Positions 11,646 to 24,259 are shown, counted from the first letter of the stretch. The stretch is 64,000 bases of DNA from Lactuca virosa (GCA_928212115.1 CAKMRJ010005634.1:250128657-250192656), one strand, 5' to 3'. The notes: generated by a model from the letters alone, not told the origin. Numbers and translations: made by a program.

Positions 11646-13857
11646 TGTGACAACCCGATACTTTTCCAGTCAACAAAAGTCATTTCTGTTAAATACAATT
11701 TTGAATTTTATTTATTCCGTTAAGTTCGTAAGTGTTAGAAAATCATTTAAATTATATAATTAAAGTTTATATAAGTTTCGTAACCAAAAACGCTCGAAAA
11801 ATCAAGTTTTCCCTCGAAAACAACAAAGATTTGTTCAGCCCCTCGTTTTCGGCCGAAAACCCTCGGGCCAAAAATAGTTCTCGGCCGAGAACCCATCTCC
11901 GGCCAAAAACCTAACCGCTATAAAGGTTTCCACCCGAGAACTTGTTCATTTCTCACTCTTTCCACCCGAAAACTCTCTCAATTCTCTCCCAATGATCATC
12001 CAAGAACACCCTCATCTTCAAGAAGGAACCTTCAAATCTTCAAGTTTTCCCCAAGAACACCAAGAACAGCCTTCATACCTTCAAGGGCCGAAAATACCAG
12101 CAGATCTGAACCCTGATTTCGGCCGAAAACGTGTGTTCGGCCGAAAACCCAGTTTGCGGCCGAAAACTGCCTTGAGCCGAGAACCTTGACCGAAAACTCT
12201 CCTTTTTCCACTTCAAACAAGTCTTGGTAACATTCCTAACACAAAAGCAAGTGTTTTCTAACACTTTATTTAATGGTTTCGCTAATTCAAATATAATTAT
12301 GTGTTTAATTATCTTTAGGATACCATTAATTCCACGTACTCCAACTCGAGGGTCATCTTTCCAGTTTCGCTATCCGACACGTGCACAAAGAACTGTGAGT
12401 TCATACCCCCTAAATTTTCGTTGTTTTTAATGTTTTCAGGGGGGTTACAAGTAAAACACAAGGATTTATGTGCTTTTATACAAACGATTTCAAACAGATT
12501 TAAAAACTTTTGCAATGGATACAAACCGGGAAATCATTTCATTTTATAAAAATATTTAAATACTTTTAGCCCTTTTGTAATATGTCGAGCATAAGGGTAA
12601 TTACGTATACGATTAAATTGCAAATGTTCTAATTTCACTTCGAAACATACATTTAAATTATAGTCAGTATAGTTTGGGAATCCCTACACTATTTTGCTAA
12701 GTACAATACACAGAATCTAAACATTTATTCAAACTATAATAGGTACAGTTTGAGAAACACTACTCTATCACAATGGTACAAGAACACACACTACTAAATA
12801 ATTATTTAATTATAATTATTTTATATTACAAGTACGTGACTATAAGGTTACACCTACATATTCAAATACCAGAAAAGGATCACTACACCACACTATTCAT
12901 AAACTAGTTAATACAGGGTTGTGAGGCACTACTTCGGGTACGCACCAGGGTACATGTTCAAGTCCTATAAATTATAACCAGAGTCTCCCAGATTAAGAGC
13001 GTGAGGTTTGTGTATAGATCTATATGGGACTGACAATCCCACACCCAAACTGCTAGCTACAGTTAGGCAGGCATGCTTGGGGGTGACAAATGTCATAATA
13101 CCGACGCCTGAAGAACGCCATAGAGGCCACTAGGTCATATTAGCATGGTTATATGAAACTCATAACAGTATAACTAACAAGTATGTTTATGGGATTAACT
13201 CTACTTCAATGGTTTTATTTTAATTAATAAGACTACAATACACTATTTACTCTACAGCTGGTAGTAACCAGGCGTTTATACAAGGTTTTCATACAAACAT
13301 CACCGTGGCTCATTACTTTACTCTACAATTGGTAAATACCAGGTTTTCATACTAAGATTTTATACAGACACTAATACAGTACACTACTTTCACTACAACT
13401 GGTGGTATCCAGGAATACATACAAGGGTTTTTCATACAGTTACAGATACAATACACCGTTTTTCTAACACAGAGTACACTAATACAGTATACAAATACAA
13501 GAAACATACATGACTACACTACTATCACCATAGAAAATATTGGAATTTTCTTGAGAAACTCGAAGTATTTTCAAAGTACAAAGACAATTTTTCCAGCACT
13601 AAAACATACTTATGAACTCACCAACTTAAATGTTCATACACTTTCAAAATCACTTGTATTCTCACGGAACCAGTAGATAGGTACACCCGCAGGGTTTTGA
13701 GAAGACGGAGCTTTTAGATAGATACACTTTCAAAAATCATTTGTATTCAATGTAATGGTTGTGTTTACTTTGATTACTACGATGCAATTGTTGTGATACT
13801 GTACATGACGTCCTCCACCCCCGAATGTTTCCGCCGTCTCGGTTTGGGGGTGTGACA
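11646..13857 (+). repeat. 3' LTR of gypsy A
   Basis: The LTR is 2212 bp with only scattered differences from 1420-3680 plus a replaced stretch near 13718-13750. It repeats the palindrome array (11844-12184; perfect GTTTTCGGCCGAAAAC at 11845-11860), the TATA box (11919-11925), the GTGAGTTCATACCCC box (12395) and the structured module (12972-13153). It ends at TGTGACA, next to the target repeat TATTA. Confidence 0.93.
12972..13153 (+). other. Conserved multi-hairpin LTR module, copy A2
   Basis: TTATAACCA (12972-12980) and TGGTTATA (13146-13153) close the module. The hairpin TGGGA-CTGACAA-TCCCA is at 13025-13041. Compared with copy A1 the outer stem has an A:T pair where A1 has G:T. Confidence 0.7.
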
Positions 13858-14108
13858 TATTACCACTCAGGTAAGTATAGTGAGACGACTCACCTCGTAA
13901 GCAAATCAAGTAGATCTCGCACTCAACAATCGGTCTCAACTCTGCCTACATATCATAACCATCTCTAATTAACACTTTGTAATAAACACTCTAAAGCTAT
14001 TAAGCTAGCCTCTTTACTAACTCTTGGAAAGGGTGAAAATACCATTTTACGCCTCCAGGGTATCCAAATCCATCATGTGACCAAACCCTAAAAGTCAACG
14101 AAAGTCAA

Positions 14109-15023
14109 CACTCGAGTCAACAGTCCATGTTGACCCAACTCGTCGAGTGCACCTATGCAACTCGTCAAGTTCCTCCTGTTCTCAGAAAATCGGGAAAACT
14201 CCAACTTAACTCGCCGAGTTGTCTCACCAACTCGTCGAGTCTGCACGTGTCTAGACTATCGGGGAAAACCCTCACCGACTCGTCGAGTTTTCTCATGCAC
14301 TCATCGAGTCCCTCTAGTCCAATTCTCATTCAGACGATTCTAAACAGAAATAATGTCCCAAACTCTAGATCTAGCCTCCCAAGGCTGAACTACCACGTAA
14401 AGTTGCAAGCTTTACGTCCACGCATGGCACCTAGGGCTCAAAATGCCAAAACAAAGCTCTATAGAATGTTTAATGCTTGAAACTTGGACAATAGCTTAAT
14501 AAAGCTTGGATCTTTATGTTCAAGGGACCTCATACAATCCAGATCTGAAGTTTCAACTTCATGTCATGCTCAAATGACTCAAAGGCTCAAAAGAAGATGG
14601 AAATGGCCACAAACTTCCTAAAGATGAGATCTAACCAAAAAATAATCAAGGTGGCGACTTTTTACCTCTAGATGGTTTCCACAACATTGTAGACGTTGGA
14701 TCCAAGGTCTCCTTCTTGTTCCAAGCCTCTTGCTCCTCAAGGTCCTTCAAATATTCCACCAAGATACACTCTCTTAGCCTGTCTCTCTCTCACACAAATG
14801 ACACTAGCTCGTTTAGGGTTTCTCTCAGGGTGTTAAAGTGATAACGGAGGAGGAAATGGAGGCTTAAGGTCCTTTAAATACGACACAAACCCTAAAAATT
14901 AGGGTTTTCTCACTTAGCACCTACTCGTCGAGTTGGGTCCACCAACTCGTCGAGTAGACTCTAAAAATCACGCGGGCATCTCCATCTCTACTCGGCGAGT
15001 TGGGGCCACCAACTCGTCGATTT
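14109..15023. repeat. ACTCGTCGAGT palindrome clusters in P1 LTR
   Basis: About ten copies of ACTCGTCGAGT or one-base variants occur in two clusters, 14138-14312 and about 14923-15023. The P1 TATA box lies between them (complement, 14871-14880). The same motif appears four times in the leader of Copia-B (57645-57726), an unrelated superfamily. Confidence 0.85.
14871..14880 (-). promoter_or_regulatory. TATA box of P1 LTR
   Basis: On the minus strand TATTTAAAGG lies ~205 bp into the LTR. The identical decamer is in the P2 LTR (20268-20277), also about 450 bp inside that LTR. Confidence 0.5.
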
Positions 15024-15082
15024 TCCCTAACATAATGAATATAATATAATTAAATATTATGCCTGGGAGTCGGGATGTTACA

Positions 15083-17672
15083 AACACCATACTACTATGG
15101 CTCCTAAGTACGCCAAAAGAGTAATGAACCAAGACCTAAAGGCCTCAACCACCTAATTTGTAACAAAACTGGTTCATAATACGTAGTTACATCATCCACT
15201 CATTAGAATGATAAGCTCATGGTCTATACCATTCACGACCAGTACGTTAGTGGGCCTATAGGCACACAACCATCATCACACTGACCTGAAAGAACCCATT
15301 CAGCATCCCTCCCAACACTTTCCAACCACAACACGAGTCATACAACTCAATAACACATAAACCCCAACGCAATCTAGACTGCTACCAACACAACACCAGA
15401 TGATAACATGATTGTTCATGCCCAAACAATAAGATAGACAGTTGAACACTTATTCCAACCAAAGGCAATAAACCAAATAAGAACCATGCCAAAGTTCAGG
15501 CCAAGTGTTCTCAGGCTATCTTATTTTGTCCACCTGAATTCCTTGCAACGAAATTTAATGAACTAACAGATTATACACCCTCAAGGAAAACATGCCACCA
15601 ACCCAAATATATGTCATTCGTTCTTCATTACAACCTTACCCAAAGGGTGAAACACCAACGTATCAAACAAGATGTCGAACCCTAACTGCTACAGAAAAAT
15701 TCTCCTAAAAAACTGAAACAAGATCCCTAAACCTTAAATAAAACTTAACAAACCTTCAACAATATGCAACTAACCCAGTAAAACTCCCAGATTCAAAAGA
15801 AAATTTCCAAATTGACCAAAATTATTGTTAGAACCTTGATTGAACTGAACCAAAGATGAACCTTTCCCACGTGACATGCCAAAATGGACACTACGTAGAC
15901 CCAAGGTCACACCTGAAAATTGTACAACGTTGCTAAAGCATCCAGACTTTCCTTACCCCAATACAAGCACCAACCCCGAGCTTGCCAGAAACAAAGATCC
16001 CACAACCAATCAACCAAGGGTACACACACCTAGAAACGTAGATATGCAACTGAAAAAACTTTGATGAAGGGTCGACGCCTGCACCTTTAACAATTGCTAC
16101 TCAAAAACCATCGAACAATCCCCTAGTTCATGACGAGGAAAGAAATGACCAATCAATCAAAAACGAACCTACCAACTAAACCTAAAGATCTTGTATACTT
16201 TTGAACGAATCCTATATGAAAATACACATACCAAAAATTGAAGCTAATCAACATATGAACCACTTCCCATATTGACCAAAGATAACTTACCATACTGCCA
16301 TCTGACCATGTTCTCAATATCCGATACACAACTTGATCAACTCAAACGCTCCTTTATCAAAATCCCTAGCGTCCACGATAGGAACTACTAACCATGAAAA
16401 GTCCTTGCCTAATGGTTTTTTTCTTTGAGGACAACACATGTGTCCCAGAAGTCCTGATCCTGATGGCAACTTGCTCTGCGCTCACGCTCTGACCAATCCT
16501 TGAATTCTGCTTGACTATGAAAGACTCTGACGGATCCTTGAGAAATGCAACAAGAAAGCTTCCTAACCATAAGTACTTCGATGGTAGCCTAACTTCCTCC
16601 TCTCATGCAGCAGAAGATCTAAGCCAAAATATTGTATACTTGAACTGCAGATTCCTCTGACTCATTGTATTGAAACCACAAAATCGAACTGTCTGTTGAT
16701 CCTCCAATCATAATACTCAATTCTCCCCCACTTAGGGTTCGAACTACCACCAACTGACATCTGCAACAACAAAGCCTCAGACCGGATCCACCAGATACAT
16801 ACCACCGTTGACTCTCGGAATGCATAATACAACATAAGATGATCCTTCATATAATAACCAGCAAACCCCAAGGAAACTCCTAATCTTAGATGGAGACCTC
16901 GTAAACTTTCCCCAACATTACCGTCTCTAAGCATTAAAATTCCATGCAAATTCACAATAAATAACTCCCACATAACAATAATGTTTCCCTACCTGAATCA
17001 GGAACAACTCGATGCTTCTTCGGAGGCACCTAATATTCTCAAACTGGATCAAGGATTTGAGTTGCGACATGGCTTTAATCATGGCCAACAAACCGGAATT
17101 ACAAACAAATCCCGAACATCCTTATACTGAAAGGCAAAAATGATTTAATACGAACCAAACTTTACCCCCTTGCGGTAGAAACCGATGCGGAGAACACCAC
17201 CCATTTGTTCTATCTATCGACTAACACACATCCAATATATTCAACTCGAACACGGGAGGCTAAAAGAACATAAACCCGTCGAAGAAAAATACATCCCAAG
17301 CCATGGAGTGACCACCCATCCTCATGCCACAATCCTCGAGTCGGTCAACAGAATCGCTTTCTACTTAAGTCGTGTGACACAGACTGGAACTACTTTGAAC
17401 AAGGTCTTTGAAACCTTAGGATCCACCAACTCATATAGGTTGGCACCATTTAGAGCCAAACTGTCATGGCCATTTAGCTCGAATAAGCACCAGATTCGCT
17501 CTCATCCAGAGCAACCATAACCAAAAGACCGATAGAGACGGAAACGGTTTACCATTAGCCCTAGTGTTATACCACACTATCTACCTACTACCAGCTCCCT
17601 AGCATCCTCGTGACTTTTCTTGATCCTCGTATGGATCTTGTGCTTTCGGTAGTACGTGCCCATACTACCTTC

Positions 17673-17753
<81 letters not shown>

Positions 17754-18536
17754 CTCAGGAATCATCCTAAAGTTGTAGGTCACTACACTCAATCACACCT
17801 AGGTGTACTAACACACACCTATACACTCAAAAGAGCCACAAGCTACCCTTCCTAGATTCTCACCCTAGGATTCTCCTCAACCATGCTCATGTGCCGCCAG
17901 AAGTTTCTACTAACATCGTCGTTTGCCTCGTGTATACAAGTCGTACATAATACAAGATCAAATAGATGGACGAATAAATGATTCTACCCTAAGCCCATAA
18001 CCAAACAAGGAACATGAAATAAGGCTTAATCAAGCATTCTAAGTCTATACAATCTTAATCATGTACAACTTTAAAGTATACACTTAGCAAGTAACAATAT
18101 CAATCTAAACTTCAACTAGCACATAACAAGCAACTCCCTAGGCTATAAGGCATCATAGATATCAGGAACTTCTAACATAATTCCTAAAGAGATCCTTAGC
18201 ATATCCACTAGCATGCATTTCTAATAGTTCACATATCACCAGATATATACAATAAATATGGATATTTTGAGAACCAATATACTATTCGAGCTCCGCCTGA
18301 ATGTACACATCACATCTTCCTTGTTAAAATTAAAGTCGAGTCAGAGATCCATATTCATGATCCCATGCCAACAATTAGACAAGAACATGACAAGGAACTG
18401 AGTTCATGTCTCTAACCCAACTATTTTTCTTAAATTCTTTATGAAAATGTTTGTGGAATTTCTCAGATCCTAGTTTGAGTTTAGATTCACACGAGTGTTC
18501 GTCCAAATCCCTCAAACCAGGGCTCTGATACCAACT
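15083..18536 (-). mobile_element. Interior of non-autonomous gypsy-like element P2
   Basis: No reading frame longer than ~110 codons and no RT or integrase motif is visible. On the minus strand the primer-binding site (TTGGTATCAGAGCCC, about 18520-18534) abuts the LTR edge at 18537. Several stretches match the interior of element N: the GGTAGTACGGGC/CGAAAGCACA stretch at 17625-17670 (N: 46958-46990) and the TTCTACCCTAAGC stretch near 17980 (N: 46725). P2 and N therefore share an ancestor. The interior stops at 15083, where P1 inserted. Confidence 0.6.
17672..17749. repeat. Compound (CA)n(TA)n microsatellite
   Basis: About 9 CA units run into a long TA tract inside P2, right after the stretch conserved with element N. 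Confidence 0.95.
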
Positions 18537-20721
18537 TGTAATGTCCCAATTTTCAAAATAAAATTTTCATCTTTAAACTAGAATAAAATCATATTTTCAT
18601 AAGATATATTCAAGGTAAAATCCTTTTTTTTTGTAAATCGTAGTTCCAAATCAGGGTTATAAAGAAAAGTATCGTAGAATCTCAAATCATTAAACTGCTG
18701 ATGGGTGTGTACAATCACACCTTCACTTTCCCACAAACTATCAAAGTTCAAGAAAATCATTTAATCCACAACTATAAGCCAAATCTTAGTGAGTTCTCCT
18801 AAAATACCCCAGACAACAATACACATACAAAGCATGTGCACCAGCCCTACAATACATGGTTGGACCACCACTTGAGCCTACACTATATAGTTGGACCACT
18901 CTCATAAGCCTAAAGCATCTAGATGGACTGCTCTCCTAAGCCTACGACATCTAGCTGGATCGCTCTCTTAGGCATACAACATCTAGTTGGACCGCCCGTG
19001 TATCTCGGCCTACATCATCTAGTTGGGCCTATAGTATCAATCGGACTGCCCAGGTATCTCGGCCTATAACACAGAGCAGGACCGCCTCAAACCCAATCAT
19101 AATATATCGACATATGCAAATATAATAACAAGCAAACACGGGTAATCATAACATATCTACCAGTTTAACAAATCACTAAAGCATATAAACATCCTAACAC
19201 ACAAAACATACATAATGCAGTACAAAGTATAGTGAGAAAACTCACCTGAGCTAAACAACAGAAGCTCCACAACAATCTCAACAACAGAAACATCTACTCA
19301 AGCTACCTAAAGCCAAACTGAAACTATTCCTAAGTCAAATACTCAATTCTATCCATGTTTGACCAAAAGCCAAACTAGTCAAAAGTCAACGGTCAAAGTC
19401 AATTCAGCGGATCACCACACCATGGCTAAGTCAGGACAAAACAATCGAGAGGCAGAGCAACACCACGTCATAGGCCTTCCTTGGCCACGTCGTAGTCTTT
19501 AGCAGAATGTCCTCTTTCTTTATTAAGATCTTAATTCTTAAAGACCAAGACTCATAACATCAGACCTGGTACCTAATAACTTCATAATGGATAAAGTTTC
19601 CAACTTTATCCATTAGGATGATCCAAAAAACCATGATCTAGACTTTAAGTCTTAAAGGGACCAAGAATGCATCTATCTCAAATTAATCCATTAAGTCCAA
19701 GTCTCCAACCTTCATATCTGAATCAACATGATGTATAAATGGATAAAGTTTCCAACTGTATCTATTATAAGGCCACAAAATTTATCCATTATAAGGCCAC
19801 AACCTTCATATCTAAAACTTCCAAGATCTAAAAGTGAGCTCTTGTGTGCACTATCTACTCCACCAAATGACCGTATATCATCCAAACATCAATCAAAATC
19901 TCAATAGCTTAACAAAATCTATGGAACAAGCCACCAAGGGACCAAAAATCATTAAAATGGATTAAAACTCCATATATTCATAAATAGGAAGATAAAACAC
20001 ATTAAAGCTTGGAACTTTGTGACTTACAAAGGTCTAGACGGTGAATGGAGGTTGAATACTTCAAATGCATAACTTCAAAGATCAGTCTTTCTTGTTCTTC
20101 TTCCTTCTAGAGCACGATACCACCAAAATAAAGCACCAAATGGACATTAAGAGAGTACCAAAATGGATTTAAGAGATGATGAGTTCCAAACACTTTATGC
20201 TAGGGTTTCATTATAGGTGTTCTATGGGAGATGAAGGCTGGAAATGACAACCCTTTACAGTTAATGGCCTTTAAATACCCCCCAAAACCGTTAAAAACGT
20301 GCAACCCACTGGGTTGGGGGGACCCACACTTTCAAAGGGAGCTTCATGCTTTCCGATAAATTCCTGATTTTTCGGTTTTCCGCTTCAGCTTCAAACGATC
20401 ATAACTTCTTCGCTCTAACTTCGTTTTCAATGATATTTATATACATACGAAAGGTATTGACAAGCCTCACAATTCTATCCACTTACTTTTTGCTTAATAC
20501 AATTCGAATAAATCCATTAATCCATGCAAGAAGCCCAAATATCAATTTTCCCATTTAACCATTTGACTCCAAAACGCAATTCGAGGGCTTAAGTCGCTTA
20601 ATCAACATTATCAACATCAAATAGGGTCTAAAATCTATTCGCTTGAAGCCCAAGACCTTTACTCGATCAAATTATGACCCGTTATCCCGAAATTAGAAAC
20701 ATCCTGAAACTAGGTGTTATA
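18537..20721 (-). mobile_element. 5' LTR of P2
   Basis: The left edge TGTAATGTCCC (18537) lies beside a primer-binding site. The right edge is GGTGTTATA (20721), apparently a decayed TGTTACA. Length is ~2.2 kb. On the minus strand it has a TATA box (20277-20268), a donor-like CAG|GTGAG (19245) that can also pair as GTGAG-AAAA-CTCAC, and GAACTCACTAAG (near 18790). Four to five TTGGACCGC-type repeats lie at 18850-19080. The right edge is inferred only from the terminal pattern. Confidence 0.6.
20268..20277 (-). promoter_or_regulatory. TATA box of P2 LTR
   Basis: TATTTAAAGG on the minus strand is identical to the P1 box and is preceded by a G-rich run. Confidence 0.45.
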
Positions 20722-21128
20722 ATATATTGCTATTTATCGTAGTTTTCATTTTTATATTTTTAACTCTTTTTAGTAAAAAATTAAAATATGGTCTATTTCT
20801 TTATTCCCACACATTTGTTTTTGTGTTCGATGGAACAAACAAGAACACAACTTTATTTATTTATTTATTTTATTGTACTTTATGTTCCTCTTATTACAAA
20901 ATTATAAATTTAACCTTATTTTCTTATATATGTTTTTCATAGCATCGTACTTTTAAATCTTCTTATAATAAATAAATAGTGGAAATAAGTTGAAAATGCA
21001 ATGTTGTAATAAAAATATGTATTAAAAAATTATAAATAGAATAATAAATAAGATGACTAAACTTAAATAGAGGTGCAAAAAAAGGAGTATGTTCTGCTTT
21101 TTTGGATTGTACTAGGCATAGCCATTTA
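20722..21128. other. AT-rich host sequence, nothing identified
   Basis: Low-complexity AT-rich DNA between the P2 LTR and the Harbinger element. Two short open frames occur but have no recognisable composition or motif. The TTA at 21126-21128 is the left target repeat of the next element. Confidence 0.5.
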
Positions 21129-22825
21129 AGCTAGAGGGAGTGGTGCCACAAAATGTGCACTCCCTTCACTGTCACGTAGGAGACAAGTCACTTCTTGCCA
21201 CAGAAGTGTGGTTTCATGTCACACACAAGAAGTGGTGCCACATTCCTTTAATTATTTTTATTTTTAAATAAATTAAAATTTTAGTTTTAATTAAAAACAA
21301 AAGATTTCATTAATTAAAAATAAAAACCATTACATTACTTAAAAAAACATGACATTAAAAAAAAATCCTAGAAAATTAGAAAATAAAAAACTAGAAAGCT
21401 TAAAACTACAACATAAAAAAATAATAAAGAAAAACACATCAAATAATTAAAAACTTGTAAAACAACTACAAACTAACCACGATTAGCGTAACGTTTTTTT
21501 ACGTCTTCCTTCATCGTCAAAACAACTTGAATTGCATCCCCGGTCATCTTCGATGTTTCCATTGCTAGCACTCTCATGTCGCTGTCCCTTTGTTTCCGAC
21601 TCTCTCTATCCGAAACAAGTTGCAAAAATTTATCCATTCTATCTTTTATGTCTTGCACATTCTCGCCCATTTCTTTCAAGTCATCTGATTCCGACGCTTT
21701 GTCATTGCCTTTGTTTTTTGTTTTGTCCCTTCCTATTGGTTAGGGGGTGGTGACACTTGAACGGGCTCATCCTCGTTGAGGTCGAAACCAGCACGAGCAT
21801 CCGATGAAGTGTGTTCGGATTCAGAAGTTCTTGACCGTTTTGATCCACTATCCATGTTCTCGTCGCTTGTTTTTAGATTTTGCCATTTTTTGTTGCCTTT
21901 GAGTAGATTTCAAACTTCAAAAAACTTGAAAGTCTTTTTTCGCCGCTTTTCCATTGTCGTTTCATGTTGTTATACAAATCGTTTAACAACATGACGTCTT
22001 TGTTCATCTTTCCCCATTTTGAGTAGACTTGATGTTTAGAACGATATGGTTGTAGGTTTATTCCTTTGTGGAACCTAGCTCTAACGCGCATCCAAAAACG
22101 ATCATGTTTTTGGTTCCCTCCCGTCTTCGCGTCCTCTGAAACGTCAATCCATGATTGTGCTAATACTAACACTTCTTGAGGTTCCCACATTTTAGATTCC
22201 GCCTTCTCTTTTCTTTTATTTCCTGGTTGATAGGGTTGAGTTTGTGGAACAAATTCTGATTTGGATTCAGAAATGGGTGTTTGTGGTTGTGATTGTGTTT
22301 GTAGAACAAACTCTGATAGAAAATCAAAATCAAAAGGATCAAAATCTGGGTCAAATTGTGGTTGTGTTTGTGGAATGGTTGTGTAGGGCGTTGTGGTTGT
22401 TAGATATGTTGCGGAAAATAGGGAAGCATACCCCCGTAGTGATAGAAAGGAGACGAAAAAACCGATTGATCGAGTGAAGGTATTGGAGTTATGGTTTTTT
22501 TAGTGGGTGTTTTTTGGTTGGTGGGATTTTTGGAGGATGACATTTTTGTGGGTTTTGAAATAAAGAAGATGGTAAAAATATGAAATATTTGTGAGTTTTT
22601 TGGGTTAACATGGTGTTATTTATAGTGTTAATTTAAAAAAAAAAAATGAAGAATTGACCGTTTGCAAAGTGTCCAAAAGCTCCGGCCAATCAAATCTCTC
22701 CATGGACCGCTCCCTCCTACAGTCGCACTGCGGCCTCAGCCGCACCCATACCGCACCCAGGGGGTGGTGTTTGTGTTTATGTGTCAAAAGGAGTGCGGCA
22801 TCAACCGTAGCCACTCCGTCTGGTC
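21129..22825 (-). mobile_element. PIF/Harbinger element with only the Myb-like ORF
   Basis: A 1697-bp element is flanked by TTA at 21126-21128 and 22826-22828. The imperfect terminal inverted repeats are AGCTAGAGGGAGTGG (left) and GACCAGACGGAGTGG (right, complement). A 3-bp TTA target and these ends are typical of PIF/Harbinger. It carries a broken copy of the Myb/SANT-type ORF1 on the minus strand (21473-22543) and no DDE transposase, so it depended on another copy. Confidence 0.8.
21473..22543 (-). pseudogene. Harbinger ORF1-type Myb-like DNA-binding protein (broken)
   Basis: The start ATG at 22543-22541 gives MSSSKNPTNQKTPTK, followed by a Gln/Pro/Asp-rich stretch. The trihelix-like core is VLVLAQSWIDVSEDAKTG ... 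HDRFWMRVRARFHK ... HQVYSKWGKMNKDV (22190-21960). The frame is then lost near 21930, and a C-terminal coiled region reappears (MKEMGENVQDIKDRMDKF, from 21679). Proteins of this kind are annotated in plants as 'glutathione S-transferase T3-like' or NAM-associated. In PIF/Harbinger they help the transposase bind DNA and enter the nucleus. At least one stop and one frame change break it. Confidence 0.72.
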
Positions 22826-22944
22826 TTAGACCACACTTCTCTTAGCTTTAGTTGGGATTTGACCTTTTCTCCAGGATGGGCCAATCGGGTCCTAGAGCCA
22901 TAATACATATTTTAAGTACATGTCTACTTCTTGCATTTAGTCCG

Positions 22945-23196
22945 GGGAAATTATCAGAAAAGTCCTAATATTTTTGGAAAAGTTTCACTTTAGTCCAAAG
23001 ATTTTTTTTTGAACATAAAAGTCCCGATTATTTCATTTTGGCTCAAGTTTACAAAAAAGTCTTTTTTTTTTCTTTTAACAGGAAATGACATATTATCGTG
23101 TGTTTACAAATAATCGGGACTTTTATGTTCAAAAAAAAATCTTGGGACTAAAATGTAATTTTCCAAAAAATATTGGGACTTTTCTAACCATTTCCC
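22945..23196. mobile_element. Mutator-like foldback MITE (252 bp)
   Basis: The ends GGGAAATTATCAGAAAAGTCC and GGACTTTTCTAACCATTTCCC are inverted repeats. The inner arms (ACATAAAAGTCCCGATTATT and its complement near 23106) extend the pairing across most of the element. A perfect 9-bp target repeat TTTAGTCCG flanks it (22936-22944, 23197-23205), the length typical of Mutator-like elements. It has no coding capacity. Confidence 0.88.
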
Positions 23197-23205
23197 TTTA
23201 GTCCG

Positions 23206-23751
23206 CTATCTAAATCACTCTTCAAAAATCATTACGTACCAATTTTTACTAATTTAGTACCAGTATGCATATTATTGCTTATTTAGTATCAGTTTGTTAT
23301 TTTCTTGAGTCAGTTTAGTGCTCCCGAACCATATGCAACCATATACAAGTTGGTTGTGCCCATGATGTTCTTCGGAGTATTTTTTTTGTCTTGCAGGTAA
23401 GCATATGACACCGAACAATTACAACAGGAAGCCATGATAGTTTGGGTTTTGACACAACTATTGTGACATGTAATAGTAAAAGGCAAAAAATGGTCTTATG
23501 TGTAATAGTAAAATTATAGAAATGGTCCCTATAAAAGGAAAACATATATTAAAATGCAATGTTTTCATGTTATAAGTGTTATATATTTTTATGGACTCTT
23601 CGACAAATATAACCAATCTACATTTATTTTGCGATATTCACTGACATTATAAAAGAAATTGATAAATAAAGTGACTTACACTTCAAAAAAATATTACATC
23701 ACAAAAAATATTGAATAAATTCCTGCAACTACCCGCAGCTAAAAAACCTCT
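23206..23751. other. AT-rich spacer, nothing identified
   Basis: No convincing coding frame, inverted repeat or LTR edge was seen. Short frames here have no recognisable motif. Confidence 0.5.
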
Positions 23752-23754
23752 TTA

Positions 23755-24057
23755 GGCTACCCGGAGTGGATAGCTCTCCACGCTTAAAGGGCTGAGCTGG
23801 AGGAGCTAAGGACGCGTGAACACCGCCCCTAGCCCTGGTGGTTTGGGTGTGGCGTGACCATGGAGACCGGCGAAGACGTTGCATTTGATTGGTTCCCTCA
23901 TATTTTCTCTTTTTATCTCTCTCTTTTTTTTGCACATTCACTACCTAACCACCGGTGAACGCCATTTCCACAACCTGTTGGATTGGTTGTGGAATGGTAA
24001 AATATCTACATGGCATCACCTTTATTCACAAACCACGCGTGACCATTGCGCATAACC
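23755..24057. mobile_element. PIF/Harbinger MITE (303 bp)
   Basis: The element is flanked by TTA at 23752-23754 and 24058-24060. The left end GGCTACCCGGAGTGG and the complement of the right end, GGTTATGCGCAATGG, match at about 10 of 15 positions. The left end also resembles the larger Harbinger element at 21129. The interior is GC-richer than its surroundings and has no gene. Confidence 0.6.
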
Positions 24058-24060
24058 TTA

Positions 24061-24259
24061 TTAACTAAGTATCAAGCGTAATGTCGGTTGTGGTTTTGAT
24101 GGGTATTTCTAGTCCCTGTGTTTTGTTTCTCTTTTTCCCCTATTTTACTTTCAATTCTTTTACTTTTTTAAATGTCGTTTTAGTTTATTTTACTTTAAAA
24201 TTTTGTAAAATATCACTTTCATTCATCTAATTCTTAAATTTTCGTGTTTATTCTCCGTA

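Larger units (their letters stand above)
1420..13857 (+). mobile_element. Ty3/gypsy LTR retrotransposon A (complete, decayed)
   Basis: The element is bounded by TGTGACAACC at 1420 and GGGTGTGACA at 13857, with the 5-bp target repeat TATTA at 1415-1419 and 13858-13862. It has two LTRs of ~2.2 kb, a Met-tRNA primer-binding site, a polypurine tract, and gag, protease, RT, RNase H, integrase and a chromodomain-like tail in gypsy order. Without the nested solo LTR (7548-10279) it is about 9.7 kb. Domain order, the long LTRs and the C-terminal tail fit the Tekay/Del-like chromovirus group (inference). The coding frames carry several stops and shifts, so it is not autonomous. Its pol is very similar to that of G2 (61969-64000). 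Confidence 0.93.
846..15082 (-). mobile_element. 5' LTR of gypsy-like element P1, split by element A
   Basis: The LTR edges are TGTAACACTC at 846 and GATGTTACA at 15082. It reads on the minus strand as TGTAACATCCCG to GAGTGTTACA, with the primer-binding site next to 846. Removing element A (1420-13857) and one copy of its TATTA target repeat leaves about 1.8 kb. On the minus strand it carries a TATA box (14880-14871), ACTCGTCGAGT palindromes on both sides of it, a donor-like GAG|GTGAGT (13893), GAACTCACTAAGC (near 1090) and an acceptor-like TTTCAG|GT (1049-1047). P1 sits inside P2, whose interior resumes at 15083. Confidence 0.7.

Noticed and set aside
17577..17855. Frames rich in Tyr-Ile and Thr-His repeats
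   Set aside because: Translation of the (CA)n(TA)n microsatellite.
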